Positions 55,416 through 64,000 of a stretch of 64,000 nucleotides of DNA are shown here, piece after piece. Every line of letters begins with the position of its first letter. The first letter of the stretch is position 1. Where the stretch lies: contig NZ_QMFA01000005.1 in NCBI RefSeq assembly GCF_003285005.1, forward strand, positions 1 to 64,000. Direction: 5' to 3'. This DNA comes from Paenibacillus sp. YN15 (GTDB lineage Bacteria; Bacillota; Bacilli; Paenibacillales; NBRC-103111). A program made the translations under genes and the position numbers. A model generated the notes under the pieces. It worked only from the letters and a program-made list of their open reading frames with translations, was not told the origin of the DNA and searched no databases.

Positions 55416-55750
55416 GAAAAAACTCCTTTTGTATCGTAACTATATACTCAAGCTACTGCCCTTAACACTCCCGCAACTGTCTTGAGCGCTGCGGCGCAAA
55501 CAACACAATTCCCACCTGCGCTAACCATTCGGCCTGGGGCAAGGACCGTGTTAGTTCAGGGTAGCGGACAAGGACCGTCCCTTATCTGTTCCCCTCAGTT
55601 TAGCCAGGCTCGTGTTGGTTGGCCGCGGCGCTCCCGAGGCAATCATAACCTTACGCTAAAAAAACAGCGGCATTTCTCCATTATAGGATGCCCCAAGGCC
55701 AAAAGTCCAACCATGCGGGCTCCGGGAGAGTCTGACCAGCGGTCAAACTC
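55416..55750. other. Intergenic region, 335 bp
   Basis: Between the sigma-factor stop and the helicase start. Two CAAGGACCGT copies lie near 55539 and 55570. No convincing gene or terminator is visible. Confidence 0.4.
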
Positions 55751-56335
55751 CTAACGCCTGATCCGCACGCCCTCCCAATTTTCCTTCAGCTTATCACGGA
55801 CGGCTTCCCGGGCCCGGTAGAGCTTCTGGCGCACCACATTCTCCGTGGTCCCCAGGGCGGCAGCCATTTCCCGGTAGCTCAGGTTGCTGTACCAGCGCAT
55901 CTCAATAAGCTGGCGGTATTCCGGCTTCAGCAGGCCCAGATATTTGCGGATATCCTCCTTCATCAGGTTTGCTTCCACCTCTTCCTCCAGGGAAGGGCGG
56001 ACTACCCCGGGAGGGGTCCCGCTGCCGCTGAACACCTCATCCGTTTCCAGCTCGGTCCGGTTGCGCTTCAGCTTCCGCAGGTAATTCAGCGCAACGGAAC
56101 GCGCCACCATCCGCAGCCAGCCTTCCATCCGCCTGATATCCTGCAATTGGTACGACTTTTCCAGCGTCCGCAAAAAAGACTCCTGGATCACATCCTCCGT
56201 CGCCGGATACTCCTGAAGAATAAAGAAAATCACCGGATAAACCAGCTTGTAGTATTCTTTATAAATTTCCTGCTGGGTCGCTTTGGGCAGGGATATGTAA
56301 TTTGATGTGAACAGCATGGACAGGTATACAGACAT
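55751..56335 (-). CDS. ECF-type RNA polymerase sigma factor
   Basis: 194 residues. GGAGG 7 nt before the ATG. Region 2 (about 20-90) has YPATEDVIQESFLRTLEK and region 4 (about 130-190) has LSYREMAAALGTTENVVRQKLYRARE, the helix-turn-helix that reads the -35. No anti-sigma gene adjoins it: the next minus-strand gene downstream is the helicase, 335 bp away. Regulon unknown. Confidence 0.9.
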   Translation of the reverse strand: MSVYLSMLFTSNYISLPKATQQEIYKEYYKLVYPVIFFILQEYPATEDVIQESFLRTLEKSYQLQDIRRMEGWLRMVARSVALNYLRKLKRNRTELETDEVFSGSGTPPGVVRPSLEEEVEANLMKEDIRKYLGLLKPEYRQLIEMRWYSNLSYREMAAALGTTENVVRQKLYRAREAVRDKLKENWEGVRIRR

Positions 56336-56463
56336 GAAAGAACCTCCGATAAGCTGCTGAACGCATATGTCGCTTTAATCCTATATTAGGGGAAGTTGCC
56401 CCAGGAAACAACGCAAATTTATCCAAAGGCCCATCTTTGCCCTCCCCCCTGAAAAACCAACGG

Positions 56464-56503
56464 AAAAAGCGCACCCCCGTTCTCCTTCGGGAATGCGCTT
56501 TGT
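56464..56503 (-). terminator. Terminator of the SDR gene
   Basis: AAAGCGCA (56466-56473) and TGCGCTTT (56494-56501) around CCCGTTCTCCTTCGGG. On the minus strand it is followed by TT. Six nt after the SDR stop codon. Confidence 0.7.
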
Positions 56504-56508
56504 TCAGG

Positions 56509-57294
56509 TTATTTTTGGTTCAGCCAACGCCCAACCGGGCCATCGGCCAGACGGGGGAAAAGCCGGAGAATTTTCGCGCCCGCGGCCGGAAAAAAGGGCA
56601 TGTCCACTTCCTTCCGCCCTTTGGCAATGGCCTCCGCCGTCTTGCGGGCCACCTGCTCCGGGCGCAGCATCATCCAGCGAATGTTGTTCACATAATGGCC
56701 CTCGGGATCAGCCTGGTCAAAAAAGGGCGTGTCAATCGGCCCGGGATTAATCGCCGTCACCGTAATCCCCGTACCCGCCAGCTCCTGCCGCAGGCTGTCG
56801 GTGAAACCCAGCACCGCATGCTTCGACGCGCAGTAGCCGCTTCCTTTGGCCGTCCCGATCTTGCCGGCAAGGGAGGCGATATTCACAATCTGCCCCCTGC
56901 CCGCCTTCTGCATATGGGGAAGCACCACCTTGGTGCAGCGGACGGTTCCCATATAGTTCACGTCCATCATCTCTGCAAAATGATCCAGAGGCGCGGCCTC
57001 CGCCCTCTCAAAAATTCCAAAGCCGGCATTGTTGATCCACACGTCAATCCGGCCATGCCGGGACATAATCTCCTGCACGGCCCCCTGCACACTCTCGTAA
57101 GACGCGATATCCATAGCCGCCCAGGAGGCCCGTTCCCCCAGCCTGGCGGCCAACATGCCCAGCCTTTCCGGGGAACGTCCCGCAAGCACAACATAGGAGC
57201 CCCGGCTTGCCAGCTCTGCCGCGAGGACGGAACCAAGACCGCCGGAGGCCCCGGTAATCACCGCTACCGCTCCGTCCAGGGAGATGCCCTTCAT
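56509..57294 (-). CDS. Short-chain dehydrogenase/reductase
   Basis: 261 residues. TGASGGLG (14-21) binds NAD(P). NNAG at 88-91. Catalytic Ser141, Tyr154 and Lys158 in YCASK. Classical SDR. Substrate unknown. GAGGGGGGAC upstream. Alone on its transcript with CheX upstream. Confidence 0.9.
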   Translation of the reverse strand: MKGISLDGAVAVITGASGGLGSVLAAELASRGSYVVLAGRSPERLGMLAARLGERASWAAMDIASYESVQGAVQEIMSRHGRIDVWINNAGFGIFERAEAAPLDHFAEMMDVNYMGTVRCTKVVLPHMQKAGRGQIVNIASLAGKIGTAKGSGYCASKHAVLGFTDSLRQELAGTGITVTAINPGPIDTPFFDQADPEGHYVNNIRWMMLRPEQVARKTAEAIAKGRKEVDMPFFPAAGAKILRLFPRLADGPVGRWLNQK

Positions 57295-57315
57295 TTTATT
57301 AATTGTCCCCCCTCT

Positions 57316-57774
57316 CTAGGAAATCAGTACCTGAATATCCATCTCTCCGATTCCGCCCATAATGAGGGGGATGGTTAAGGCCCGTTTGGCGGTGAAGCCC
57401 GCATGGCTGGACGATTGCAAAACCACCGGAGGCGTAATATCCACCTTCACCCCTTGATTAAACAGGATGGTGCTGGCATTGCCGCTGATCATATTGCCCA
57501 GCTCGGATATGGCGCTTTTGCTCATATCGTCGATTTCCGTAATGGTGAAGCCGCCCATCATCGCTGAAACCAGCTTCAGCGCCACCGATTCATGAAGACC
57601 AAATACAATATCCCCTTGCATTTGTCCGTTAAGCCCAATCTGAATCCATATGTAATTGTCGGCAAGCTTCACATCTTTAATGGCCAGCTCTCCCGTGGTC
57701 GGGCGCACGCACACCATCTGCTCCAGCACAATACTGGCAGATTCCAGAAATGGATTTATGTATTCCGCCTTCAT
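57316..57774 (-). CDS. cheX: CheX-family chemotaxis phosphatase
   Basis: 152 residues. AGGAGG 6 nt before the ATG. The phosphatase motif E-x-x-N is present as Glu91 and Asn94 in AISELGNMISG. CheX removes phosphate from CheY-P. No other chemotaxis gene is nearby, so its partner is elsewhere. Confidence 0.85.
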   Translation of the reverse strand: MKAEYINPFLESASIVLEQMVCVRPTTGELAIKDVKLADNYIWIQIGLNGQMQGDIVFGLHESVALKLVSAMMGGFTITEIDDMSKSAISELGNMISGNASTILFNQGVKVDITPPVVLQSSSHAGFTAKRALTIPLIMGGIGEMDIQVLIS

Positions 57775-57897
57775 TATAGGCCTCCTAACCGCTTCCAGGG
57801 ATCTTCCGTAAACTTATTTTTTCATTATATACGATATGGCTGGGACTCGTATACTACAAAAAACGCTAATTTTTTCAAATTTCCCTCCCCCATACAA

Positions 57898-57929
57898 GAA
57901 AAAAGCCCCGGTTCAGGAGGTTCCGGGGG
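57898..57929 (-). terminator. Terminator of the ABC-2 exporter operon
   Basis: CCCCGG and CCGGGG (57906-57911, 57923-57928), followed on the minus strand by CTTTTTTC. It lies about 35 nt after the last permease gene. Confidence 0.8.
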
Positions 57930-57961
57930 GTAAAAATTAAGATTTGGCGCTAATTTCCTGC

Positions 57962-58768
57962 TCAGCTCTTCATGCCGATCCGGTTGCCGGAGCTGTATCT
58001 GGCCAGCCCCTTATAAAAGACAGCAATGGCGCTTATACCCAAGATTGCCGTCACCAGCAGCAGCCCGGCCACAAACCCGCCGTCCGGCATCCGCAAAAGT
58101 CCCACAGGCATGTAGCTGATAAAACCGGCGGGAATCACCGTAAACAGCAGGATTCTGCCCATCCCCTTGAAGATATCCGTCGGATAGGTGCTGAAGGTGA
58201 CAAAGCCGATGAAAAACTGGTAGCCGAGATTTTCGGCATTGCCGATGTAGAAGGCAAGGGATTGGGTGAGGATATGAAAAAAGGTGAAGAGCAGGGTGGA
58301 AAACACGGCAGCCAGCATGAATTTTCCGATTCCCGGAAGGGAATGGTCGCCGAACAGCCCGTAGGTAATAAGTCCGAACAGCAGATCCCCCGCCGCCAGC
58401 AGGGACATCCGGTTTACCAGCAAATTCAGCAGTACCGGCTTGGGCTGGATCAGATAAGCATCCAGATCTCCCCCCGCCACCAGATTGGCAATGCGCAGGG
58501 CGTTCCCGAACAGCACATTGGAAATTCCGTAGCCGGTAGTGCTTACGGCCCACACCATCATTACATCGCTTAGGGACCAGCCGTTCACCAGGGGAAAGCG
58601 CTGAAAGTACATGGCCCAGAAAAAGAGAAAAACGGCATTGTTCAGCATCATCATCCCGGCTGTCAGGAAGAAGCTCATCCGGAATTCCATGGCGCCTGCC
58701 AGATTCAGCTTCCAGGCTGTCAGGACAAAGCCGTATCTCCGCAGAAAGCCTTTAGCCGCCGTTAACAT
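57962..58768 (-). CDS. ABC-2 family permease, second subunit
   Basis: 268 residues, about six membrane helices, similar to PF06182-type ABC-2 proteins (motif GGDLDAYLIQPKPVLLNLL). Overlaps the first permease by 17 nt. Third gene of the ABC unit. Confidence 0.8.
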   Translation of the reverse strand: MLTAAKGFLRRYGFVLTAWKLNLAGAMEFRMSFFLTAGMMMLNNAVFLFFWAMYFQRFPLVNGWSLSDVMMVWAVSTTGYGISNVLFGNALRIANLVAGGDLDAYLIQPKPVLLNLLVNRMSLLAAGDLLFGLITYGLFGDHSLPGIGKFMLAAVFSTLLFTFFHILTQSLAFYIGNAENLGYQFFIGFVTFSTYPTDIFKGMGRILLFTVIPAGFISYMPVGLLRMPDGGFVAGLLLVTAILGISAIAVFYKGLARYSSGNRIGMKS

Positions 58769-59555
58769 TGAGCCGCTTCACTCCCTTCCGGTACACCGCA
58801 TACAGCAACGCGCCGAATAGTCCTATCCAAAGCGCCTGAATGCCCACCATCTGCACCATTCGCAGAGCATCGAACTGGATGGCCATTTTGACGGGAAAAT
58901 AAATCATGGTCTGAAAGGGCAGAAACCGGCAAATGGTCCGAAACGGCTCCGCAAACAGCTCCAGCGGCAGCAGCATGCCTCCTATGGTGAACAGCAGCTT
59001 GTCGTAGACAAATACCAGCCCCTGAATCTCCTCCACCCAAAAAGCGCAGAGCGCCAGCAGCATCCGGATCATGAAGTTCAGCGTCGCCCCTCCGATTAGA
59101 ACCGGCAGAAAACCAACCCAGCCCCAGCCAAAGTCCGGCAAGCCGAACAGGAAAATGCCCAACGCCCCGCCCACCAGCAGGTTGGAGACAAGCCGCACCG
59201 CAAACTCCCCGGCAAATTCCGCATACCGGTAGCCCACATAGCTGACCGGGCGGCAGAGCAGATAGCCGATGCCTCCGGTTTTGACCTCCTCCTCCACGGT
59301 CACATGCAGCTTGGGCATGGCCATGGTCAGGGATTCGGAGAAAATCAGATACCAGATCAGCTCATGGTAGCGGTAGCCGCCGATGACGGTTTCCCCCGAT
59401 CCTTCATAGGTAACGCTCCACAGCTGGGTGAACACATAGAGGATCAGAAGCAGGAAGAGGGTGCGGATAAACAGATCGGCGGCATACATGAGCTGGTTCT
59501 TCACCGTTATTTTGCCGATGGCCCCATATTTGCCCCACTTGAACACCGATTGCAT
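58752..59555 (-). CDS. ABC-2 family permease, first subunit
   Basis: 267 residues, about six membrane helices, with GYRYHELIWYLIFSESL near the middle. Starts 2 nt after the ATPase stop codon. Partner of the ATPase and the other permease in an exporter whose cargo is unknown. Confidence 0.8.
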   Translation of the reverse strand: MQSVFKWGKYGAIGKITVKNQLMYAADLFIRTLFLLLILYVFTQLWSVTYEGSGETVIGGYRYHELIWYLIFSESLTMAMPKLHVTVEEEVKTGGIGYLLCRPVSYVGYRYAEFAGEFAVRLVSNLLVGGALGIFLFGLPDFGWGWVGFLPVLIGGATLNFMIRMLLALCAFWVEEIQGLVFVYDKLLFTIGGMLLPLELFAEPFRTICRFLPFQTMIYFPVKMAIQFDALRMVQMVGIQALWIGLFGALLYAVYRKGVKRLNVNGG

Positions 59556-59557
59556 AG

Positions 59558-60589
59558 CTAGCTCCCTCCTAAAAGCGGCGCCGGTTCGGCAGGCCGGCCT
59601 GCCAGCTTCTCTGTCCGCTCGTATATCTTGGCGATGATCTCCTCCATGGGCGGGTCTTCAATGGTCACGTCCCCGATTTTGCAGCAGGCCACCAGCTGGC
59701 CCAGCACCTCCTCGATGCCGATGAGGGAGGTATCCACATTCAGCTTCAGTCCGTGATCCGTCTGCTTCAGGATGCGCACACCCGGCAGTTGGGGCAGGAC
59801 GGACGCCTCCCGCAAGCGCAGCTGGATAGTTTTATAGGTCAGATAGTCCCGCTTCATCCGGGCTACCCGCTCATCCAGAATAATCTCGCCGTGGTTGATG
59901 ACAATGGCCCGTTTGCACAGCTGCTCGATGTCCCCTGCATCATGGGAGGTCAGAAACAGGGTGGTCCCCTCCTCCCGGTTCATCTCCAGAATCAGCTCGC
60001 GGATTTTCTGCTTGACGATCACATCCAGCCCAATGGTCGGCTCATCCAAAAATACAACGCGTGGCCGGTGCAGCAGCGCCGCCACAATTTCGCAGCGCAT
60101 CCGCTCCCCCAGGGAGAGGCGGCGCACGGGTGTGTTCAGGTAAGGCGTAATTTCGAAGCGCTCTGCCAGATCGTCCCGGCGGCGGATAAAGTCGGCTTTG
60201 GGCAGCTCGTAGATGCTGCCCAGAAGCTCGAAGGAATCCACCGGCGGCAGATGGTACCACAGCTGGGATTTCTGCCCGAAGACGGAGCCCACCAGAAAAC
60301 CCAGCCTGCGCCGTTCCTCCCAGGGGCACAGTCCCAGCACCTCCGCCGTACCCGCGGTGGGATGCAGGATGCCGGTAAGCATCTTGATGGTGGTGGACTT
60401 GCCTGCGCCGTTGGGTCCCATAAAGGCCAGAATCTCTCCCGCCTCCACCTGGAAATCGATGGGCTTCACCGCCAGCTTCTCCTTGTAGACGGGCCGGAAC
60501 AGCGCCTCCGCGCTGCCCTTTAGCCCCGCCCGCTTCTCCTTGACCCGAAACGTCTTCTGCAGCCTCTCTACCCTTATCGCCGCCGCCAT
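59558..60589 (-). CDS. ABC exporter ATPase
   Basis: 343 residues, AAAGGAGG 9 nt before ATG. Walker A GPNGAGKST (58-66), signature LSLGERMR, Walker B VVFLDEPT, and H-loop TSHD. First gene of the ATPase-permease-permease operon. Members of this group export drugs, lipids or peptides; the cargo cannot be told. Confidence 0.9.
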   Translation of the reverse strand: MAAAIRVERLQKTFRVKEKRAGLKGSAEALFRPVYKEKLAVKPIDFQVEAGEILAFMGPNGAGKSTTIKMLTGILHPTAGTAEVLGLCPWEERRRLGFLVGSVFGQKSQLWYHLPPVDSFELLGSIYELPKADFIRRRDDLAERFEITPYLNTPVRRLSLGERMRCEIVAALLHRPRVVFLDEPTIGLDVIVKQKIRELILEMNREEGTTLFLTSHDAGDIEQLCKRAIVINHGEIILDERVARMKRDYLTYKTIQLRLREASVLPQLPGVRILKQTDHGLKLNVDTSLIGIEEVLGQLVACCKIGDVTIEDPPMEEIIAKIYERTEKLAGRPAEPAPLLGGS

Positions 60590-60715
60590 CAGCCCAAACC
60601 TCCTTTTGATATCAAACTGTCTTCAGTTCAACCGTCCAGTGCGGGTGCTTCGGATTCCGTCATTCTTCTCCCCGGCATTGGCCGTGGTTCCGCCCGCCTG
60701 CAAACCGCAGATGAT

Positions 60716-60850
60716 CTAACGGCGGTGAGCGTTCTTATTTTGCCGAAAACCGCTGCCTGGAGATTTTAACGGCGGCCACAGCCCTTATTGGAGCCAAAAC
60801 GGCTCCAAACGGCTCCCCATTTACTAAATAACGGCGCTGGCCGCCGTTAG
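60716..60850. repeat. TAACGGCGG intergenic repeat block
   Basis: TAACGGCGG occurs at 60717 and 60767, and TAACGGCGC at 60829. CTAACGGCGG (60716-60725) pairs with CCGCCGTTAG (60841-60850) in a long inverted repeat. The first two copies are 50 nt apart, as at 15418 and 15468. Non-coding. Confidence 0.6.
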
Positions 60851-60941
60851 ATTTGGACAAGGGTGTTTTTAGGGCAAATAAGGGCTCCAGCTTCCGTTTG
60901 CCCTCCCGCCCCGCCCAACCGAGCCGCAGCCTCCTCCAAAT

Positions 60942-60995
60942 ACGCAAAAAAGACCCTGGCAATCCCGTCGAAACGGAACTTGCCGAAGGTCTTTT
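60942..60995 (-). terminator. Terminator downstream of ahpC-ahpF
   Basis: AAAAGACC (60948-60955) and GGTCTTTT (60988-60995) enclose GGCAA/TTGCC and CCGT/ACGG stems. The minus strand ends in TTTTTTG. It lies 170 nt after the ahpF stop codon. Confidence 0.7.
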
Positions 60996-61168
60996 ATCCC
61001 TACGGTGTTGCGCATTTGCTATTGCACGCGCCGGCCTCGCTCGGTTCGGCAGCTGCTATCATTTAGCCCCGGCTCCCTAGAAGCCCTTCCAATTATTGTT
61101 CCCCATCATAGCACAAGGCCAAGTTGGCTGACAAGAACAATTTACACGCCTTGTTAGATCGCCGCGGT

Positions 61169-62701
61169 TCAGTTGCGGATCAGGTAATCAAAAGCGCCCA
61201 AAGCCGCAGTAGCGCCGGAGCCCATGGAGATGATGATCTGCTTGTAGGCGCTGTTGGTGCAGTCCCCGGCGGCGAAAACCCCGGGAACATTGGTTGCCCC
61301 GTGGCGGTCCACCACGATCTCGCCAAAACGGGTGCGCTCCACCGTGCCTTCCAGCCAATCGGTGTTGGGCACCAGGCCGATCTGAACGAATACGCCCTCC
61401 AGCTCAATGTGCCGCTCCTCGGCCGTATCCCGCGTGACGTATGTGATTCCGTTCACTTTGCTGTCGCCGGTGATCTCCTTGGTTTGCACGTTTACCAGCA
61501 CCGTCGCATTGGGCAGGCTGTAGAGCCGTTCCTGGAGCACCAGGTCCGCCTTCAGCTCAGGCATAAACTCCAGCACCGTCACATGCTTCACAACCCCGGC
61601 CAGATCGATGGCCGCCTCTATGCCGGAATTGCCGCCGCCGATAACCGCCACATGCTTGCCGGCAAACAGCGGTCCGTCGCAATGGGGGCAATAGGCCACA
61701 CCCTTGTTCTTGAACTCCGCTTCGCCGGGAACGCCGATATTGCGCCAGCGGGCGCCTGTGGAGAGAATGACGGTTTTGCTTTTCAGCACCGCGCCGCTCT
61801 CCAGCTCCACCTCAATGTAATCCTTCTTCTCCAGGCGTTTGGCCCGCTGGGCCTTCATCACATCAATCGGGTATTCACTCACATGCGCTTCCAGACCGGC
61901 TGCCAGCTTCGGGCCTTCGGTGTAAGCGACGCTGATGAAGTTTTCGATGCCCATGGTGTCCAGCACCTGGCCGCCGAAGCGTTCGGCGACTATGCCGGTG
62001 CGGATGCCCTTGCGGGCCGCATAGATGGCTGCGCTGGCTCCTGCAGGGCCGCCGCCCACCACCAGAACGTCGAAGGGCTCCTTGGCCGCCAGCCGGCCGG
62101 CATCCTGCCCGCTGCCCAGTTTGGCGAGGATCTCCTCCAGGGAGGTGCGGCCGCTGTGGAAGAATTCGCCGTTCAGGAACACGGCAGGGACACCCATGAT
62201 CTCCTTGCTCTCCACTTCATGCTTGAACACGGCGCCGTCAATCATGGTGTGGGTAATGCCCGGATTAAGCACACTCATCACGTTCAGGGCTTGCACCACA
62301 TCGGGGCAGTTGTGGCAGCTCAGGCTGACATAGGTTTCAAAATGATACTCGCCGCGGAGAGCTTTGATTTGTTGGATCACGCTCTCTTCCACCTTGGGCG
62401 CCCTGCCGCTCACCTGCAGGAGTGCAAGCACCAGGGAGGTGAATTCATGGCCCAGCGGAATGCCGGCGAATACAATCCCGCTCTCTCCTCCGCCGGCGCG
62501 ATTGACGCTGAAGCTGGGCGTTCTGGGCAAGGAGGCTTTCTCCACCGTGATCCGCGGCGACATGCCGGCGATCTCTTGGGCCAGGGCCAGCATCTCGGCG
62601 GAGGCGGCATCTGTTCCCGCGCTTACCTGAAGGAGGATATCCCCCTCCAGAAGCTGCAGGTATTGGGCAAGCTGCGCTTTAATATCTGCATCTAAGGCCA
62701 T
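61169..62701 (-). CDS. ahpF: Alkyl hydroperoxide reductase subunit F
   Basis: 510 residues from ATG 62701 (AAGGGG upstream). N-terminal thioredoxin-fold pair with CHNC (129-132), FAD-binding GGGPAG, the active disulfide CPHC (338-341) and the NAD(P)H-binding GGGNSG. Passes electrons from NADH to AhpC, detoxifying peroxides. Thirteen nt after ahpC. Confidence 0.96.
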   Translation of the reverse strand: MALDADIKAQLAQYLQLLEGDILLQVSAGTDAASAEMLALAQEIAGMSPRITVEKASLPRTPSFSVNRAGGGESGIVFAGIPLGHEFTSLVLALLQVSGRAPKVEESVIQQIKALRGEYHFETYVSLSCHNCPDVVQALNVMSVLNPGITHTMIDGAVFKHEVESKEIMGVPAVFLNGEFFHSGRTSLEEILAKLGSGQDAGRLAAKEPFDVLVVGGGPAGASAAIYAARKGIRTGIVAERFGGQVLDTMGIENFISVAYTEGPKLAAGLEAHVSEYPIDVMKAQRAKRLEKKDYIEVELESGAVLKSKTVILSTGARWRNIGVPGEAEFKNKGVAYCPHCDGPLFAGKHVAVIGGGNSGIEAAIDLAGVVKHVTVLEFMPELKADLVLQERLYSLPNATVLVNVQTKEITGDSKVNGITYVTRDTAEERHIELEGVFVQIGLVPNTDWLEGTVERTRFGEIVVDRHGATNVPGVFAAGDCTNSAYKQIIISMGSGATAALGAFDYLIRN

Positions 62702-62714
62702 ATGCTTCAGCCCC

Positions 62715-63278
62715 TTAAATCTTTCCCACAAGATCCAGGCTGGGCTTCAGGGTTGTGCCGCCCTCCTGCCACTTGGCGGGGCAAACCTCGCCGGGGTGGT
62801 TGCGCACATACTGGGCCGCCTTGATTTTGCTTACGACAACACTGGCGTCACGACCGATGCCGCCGGCATTGACTTCAACCGATTGAATCACGCCGTCGGG
62901 ATCGATGACGAAGGTGCCGCGGTCGGCCAAGCCGGTGGCTTCGCCCAGCACGTCGAAGTTGCGGGAGATGATGTGGGACGGATCGCCGATCATGGTGTAG
63001 GTGATTTTGCCGATGGTGTCGGAGGTATCATGCCAGGCCTTGTGGGTGAAATGGGTATCCGTGGAAACGGAATACACCTCAACCCCAAGCCCTTTCAGGG
63101 TTTCATATTGATTCTGCAGGTCCTCCAGCTCCGTGGGGCAAACAAAGGTAAAGTCGGCGGGATAAAAACAAACGACGCTCCACTTGCCTTTGAAGTCCGC
63201 TTCGGAGACTTCAACAAAATTGCCGTTGCGGTAGGCGGACGCGTTGAACGGGAGCACTTCTTTTCCAATCAGAGACAT
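62715..63278 (-). CDS. ahpC: Alkyl hydroperoxide reductase subunit C (peroxiredoxin)
   Basis: 187 residues. AGGAGGG before the ATG. Peroxidatic Cys47 in DFTFVCPTE, resolving Cys166 in EVCPAKW. Reduces hydrogen peroxide and organic peroxides. First gene of ahpC-ahpF. A promoter is likely at 63315-63343. Confidence 0.97.
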   Translation of the reverse strand: MSLIGKEVLPFNASAYRNGNFVEVSEADFKGKWSVVCFYPADFTFVCPTELEDLQNQYETLKGLGVEVYSVSTDTHFTHKAWHDTSDTIGKITYTMIGDPSHIISRNFDVLGEATGLADRGTFVIDPDGVIQSVEVNAGGIGRDASVVVSKIKAAQYVRNHPGEVCPAKWQEGGTTLKPSLDLVGKI

Positions 63279-63314
63279 AGTGTAATTCCCTCCTAAGGTT
63301 TAATTGACTCTTTT

Positions 63315-63343
63315 ATTATAGTTTCAAGAAACCTGTGTTATGT
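63315..63343 (-). promoter_or_regulatory. Likely ahpC promoter
   Basis: TATAAT on the minus strand (63315-63320), with a poor -35 (ACATAA) 17 nt upstream. In many Firmicutes ahpC is controlled by PerR. A full PerR box (TTATAATNATTATAA) is not visible here. Confidence 0.45.
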
Positions 63344-63432
63344 GGATAAGGATATCACTGTTTTTCTCCGGAATCATGAAGTTGGGATGAAGATAACATG
63401 AAGTTCGGGTGAAGAAACGGGTTCTCCCGCCG

Positions 63433-64000
63433 TTATCCTTGCTCCTCCAAAAAACGCGCGCCGGCAATTCCCGGAGAGGTCATCTGGTACGGGTCGAGAA
63501 TTTCCTCCAGCTCCTCCTGCGACAGCAGATGCTTTTCGATGATGATTTCTTTCACTGTACGGCCGGATTTCATGGCTTCCTTGACCAATTGGGCGGCCAC
63601 CTCATAGCCCAGATGGGGATTCAGGGCGGTAATTACGCCGAAGCTCTGCTCCACATACCGCCGGCAGCTCTCCCGGTTGGCCTCCAGTCCTTCCAGGGCA
63701 AATTCCCGGAAGGCATCCAGTCCCCGGGTCATGATCTGCAGGGATTGGAGGAGATTGAAGGCGATAACCGGGCCCATGACATTCAGTTCAAACTGGCCCG
63801 CCTCGCAGGCCACGCAGATGGTATGGTCATTGCCCATCACCTGGAAGGCCACCTGGTTCAGCACCTCGGCCATCACCGGGTTTACCTTGCCGGGCATAAT
63901 GGAGGAGCCGGGCTGCCGCGGCGGCAGCAAAAGCTCATACAGGCCGACCCGGGGGCCGGAGGCCATCAGCCGGATGTCGTTGCAGATTTTGGACAGGTTG
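63433..64000 (-). CDS. aspA: Aspartate ammonia-lyase, 3' part, cut by the right edge
   Basis: About 189 C-terminal residues are in the window. The reading continues beyond 64000 in frame (LSKICNDIRLMASGPR just before the edge). The signature GSSIMPGKVNPVMAE and EAGQFELNVMGPVIAFN match aspartase closer than fumarase. It deaminates aspartate to fumarate and ammonia. Confidence 0.88.
   Translation of the reverse strand, partial: NLSKICNDIRLMASGPRVGLYELLLPPRQPGSSIMPGKVNPVMAEVLNQVAFQVMGNDHTICVACEAGQFELNVMGPVIAFNLLQSLQIMTRGLDAFREFALEGLEANRESCRRYVEQSFGVITALNPHLGYEVAAQLVKEAMKSGRTVKEIIIEKHLLSQEELEEILDPYQMTSPGIAGARFLEEQG

Larger units (their letters stand above)
60590..61168. other. Intergenic region with repeats, 579 bp
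   Basis: Holds a repeat block (60716-60850) and a terminator (60942-60995). No gene is seen in it. Confidence 0.6.

Noticed and set aside
63300-63370. PerR box upstream of ahpC
   Set aside because: Only the TATAAT half is present. The second half of the consensus is not seen.

Overview
The window comes from a spore-forming, S-layer-bearing Firmicute of the Paenibacillaceae type. It carries the Bacillales block rplU-prp-rpmA-spo0B-obg, three secreted proteins with S-layer-homology (SLH) domains, Lpl/Ytc-type sugar ABC permeases, a YesM/YesN-type two-component pair, GC-rich coding DNA with strong AAGGAGG-like ribosome sites, and many intergenic palindromic repeats. No rRNA, tRNA, phage, insertion sequence or CRISPR array was seen.

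Layout. (1) 357-14961, minus strand: a five-gene polysaccharide operon. In transcription order it holds two sugar ABC permeases, a 976-residue tandem-Rossmann FAD oxidoreductase, a heparinase II/III-family lyase, and a 2479-residue secreted protein with an SGNH esterase domain, a parallel beta-helix and SLH anchors. It has no solute-binding protein. (2) 15561-20354: a TrpD-like protein without a recognisable PRPP loop, then obg, spo0B, rpmA, prp and rplU with a probable L21 leader. (3) 20726-31338: miscellaneous genes, namely an adenosine-deaminase-like hydrolase, phosphatidylserine decarboxylase, a fosmidomycin-resistance-type MFS pump, an LTA-synthase-like enzyme behind a structured leader with a terminator, an AraC regulator, a secreted alpha/beta hydrolase, a small membrane protein, a PNPOx-like flavoprotein and an aldose epimerase. 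(4) 31490-53491: a second carbohydrate region with kduI, a divergent aminotransferase, an lplB-ytcP-lplA type ABC operon, YesM/YesN sensor and regulator, GH31 coupled to a 2186-residue SLH protein with an alpha/alpha-toroid segment, a third SLH protein, and a membrane-anchored FAD-oxidoreductase homologue. (5) 53907-64000: a DEAD-box helicase, an ECF sigma factor, an SDR, CheX, a three-gene ABC-2 exporter, ahpC-ahpF, and the 3' part of an aspartase gene cut by the right edge.

How they may work together (inference). The SLH proteins would be wall-anchored enzymes that de-esterify and cut an acidic polysaccharide outside the cell. ABC permeases import the oligosaccharides. The heparinase-like lyase (no signal peptide, so probably intracellular) yields unsaturated uronates, which KduI isomerises after ring opening. 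Each carbohydrate locus also has a PF12831-like FAD oxidoreductase. That pairing, together with the two giant SLH proteins, is the best candidate here for an incompletely described system. The polymer, the missing binding protein and the remaining uronate steps (GH88/GH105, KduD, KdgK, KdgA) cannot be seen in this window.

Several intergenic regions hold short palindromic or ~50-nt-period repeats, and one holds an exact 102-bp tandem duplication of a hairpin. Start sites were moved inward wherever a ribosome-binding site lay inside the longest reading frame.
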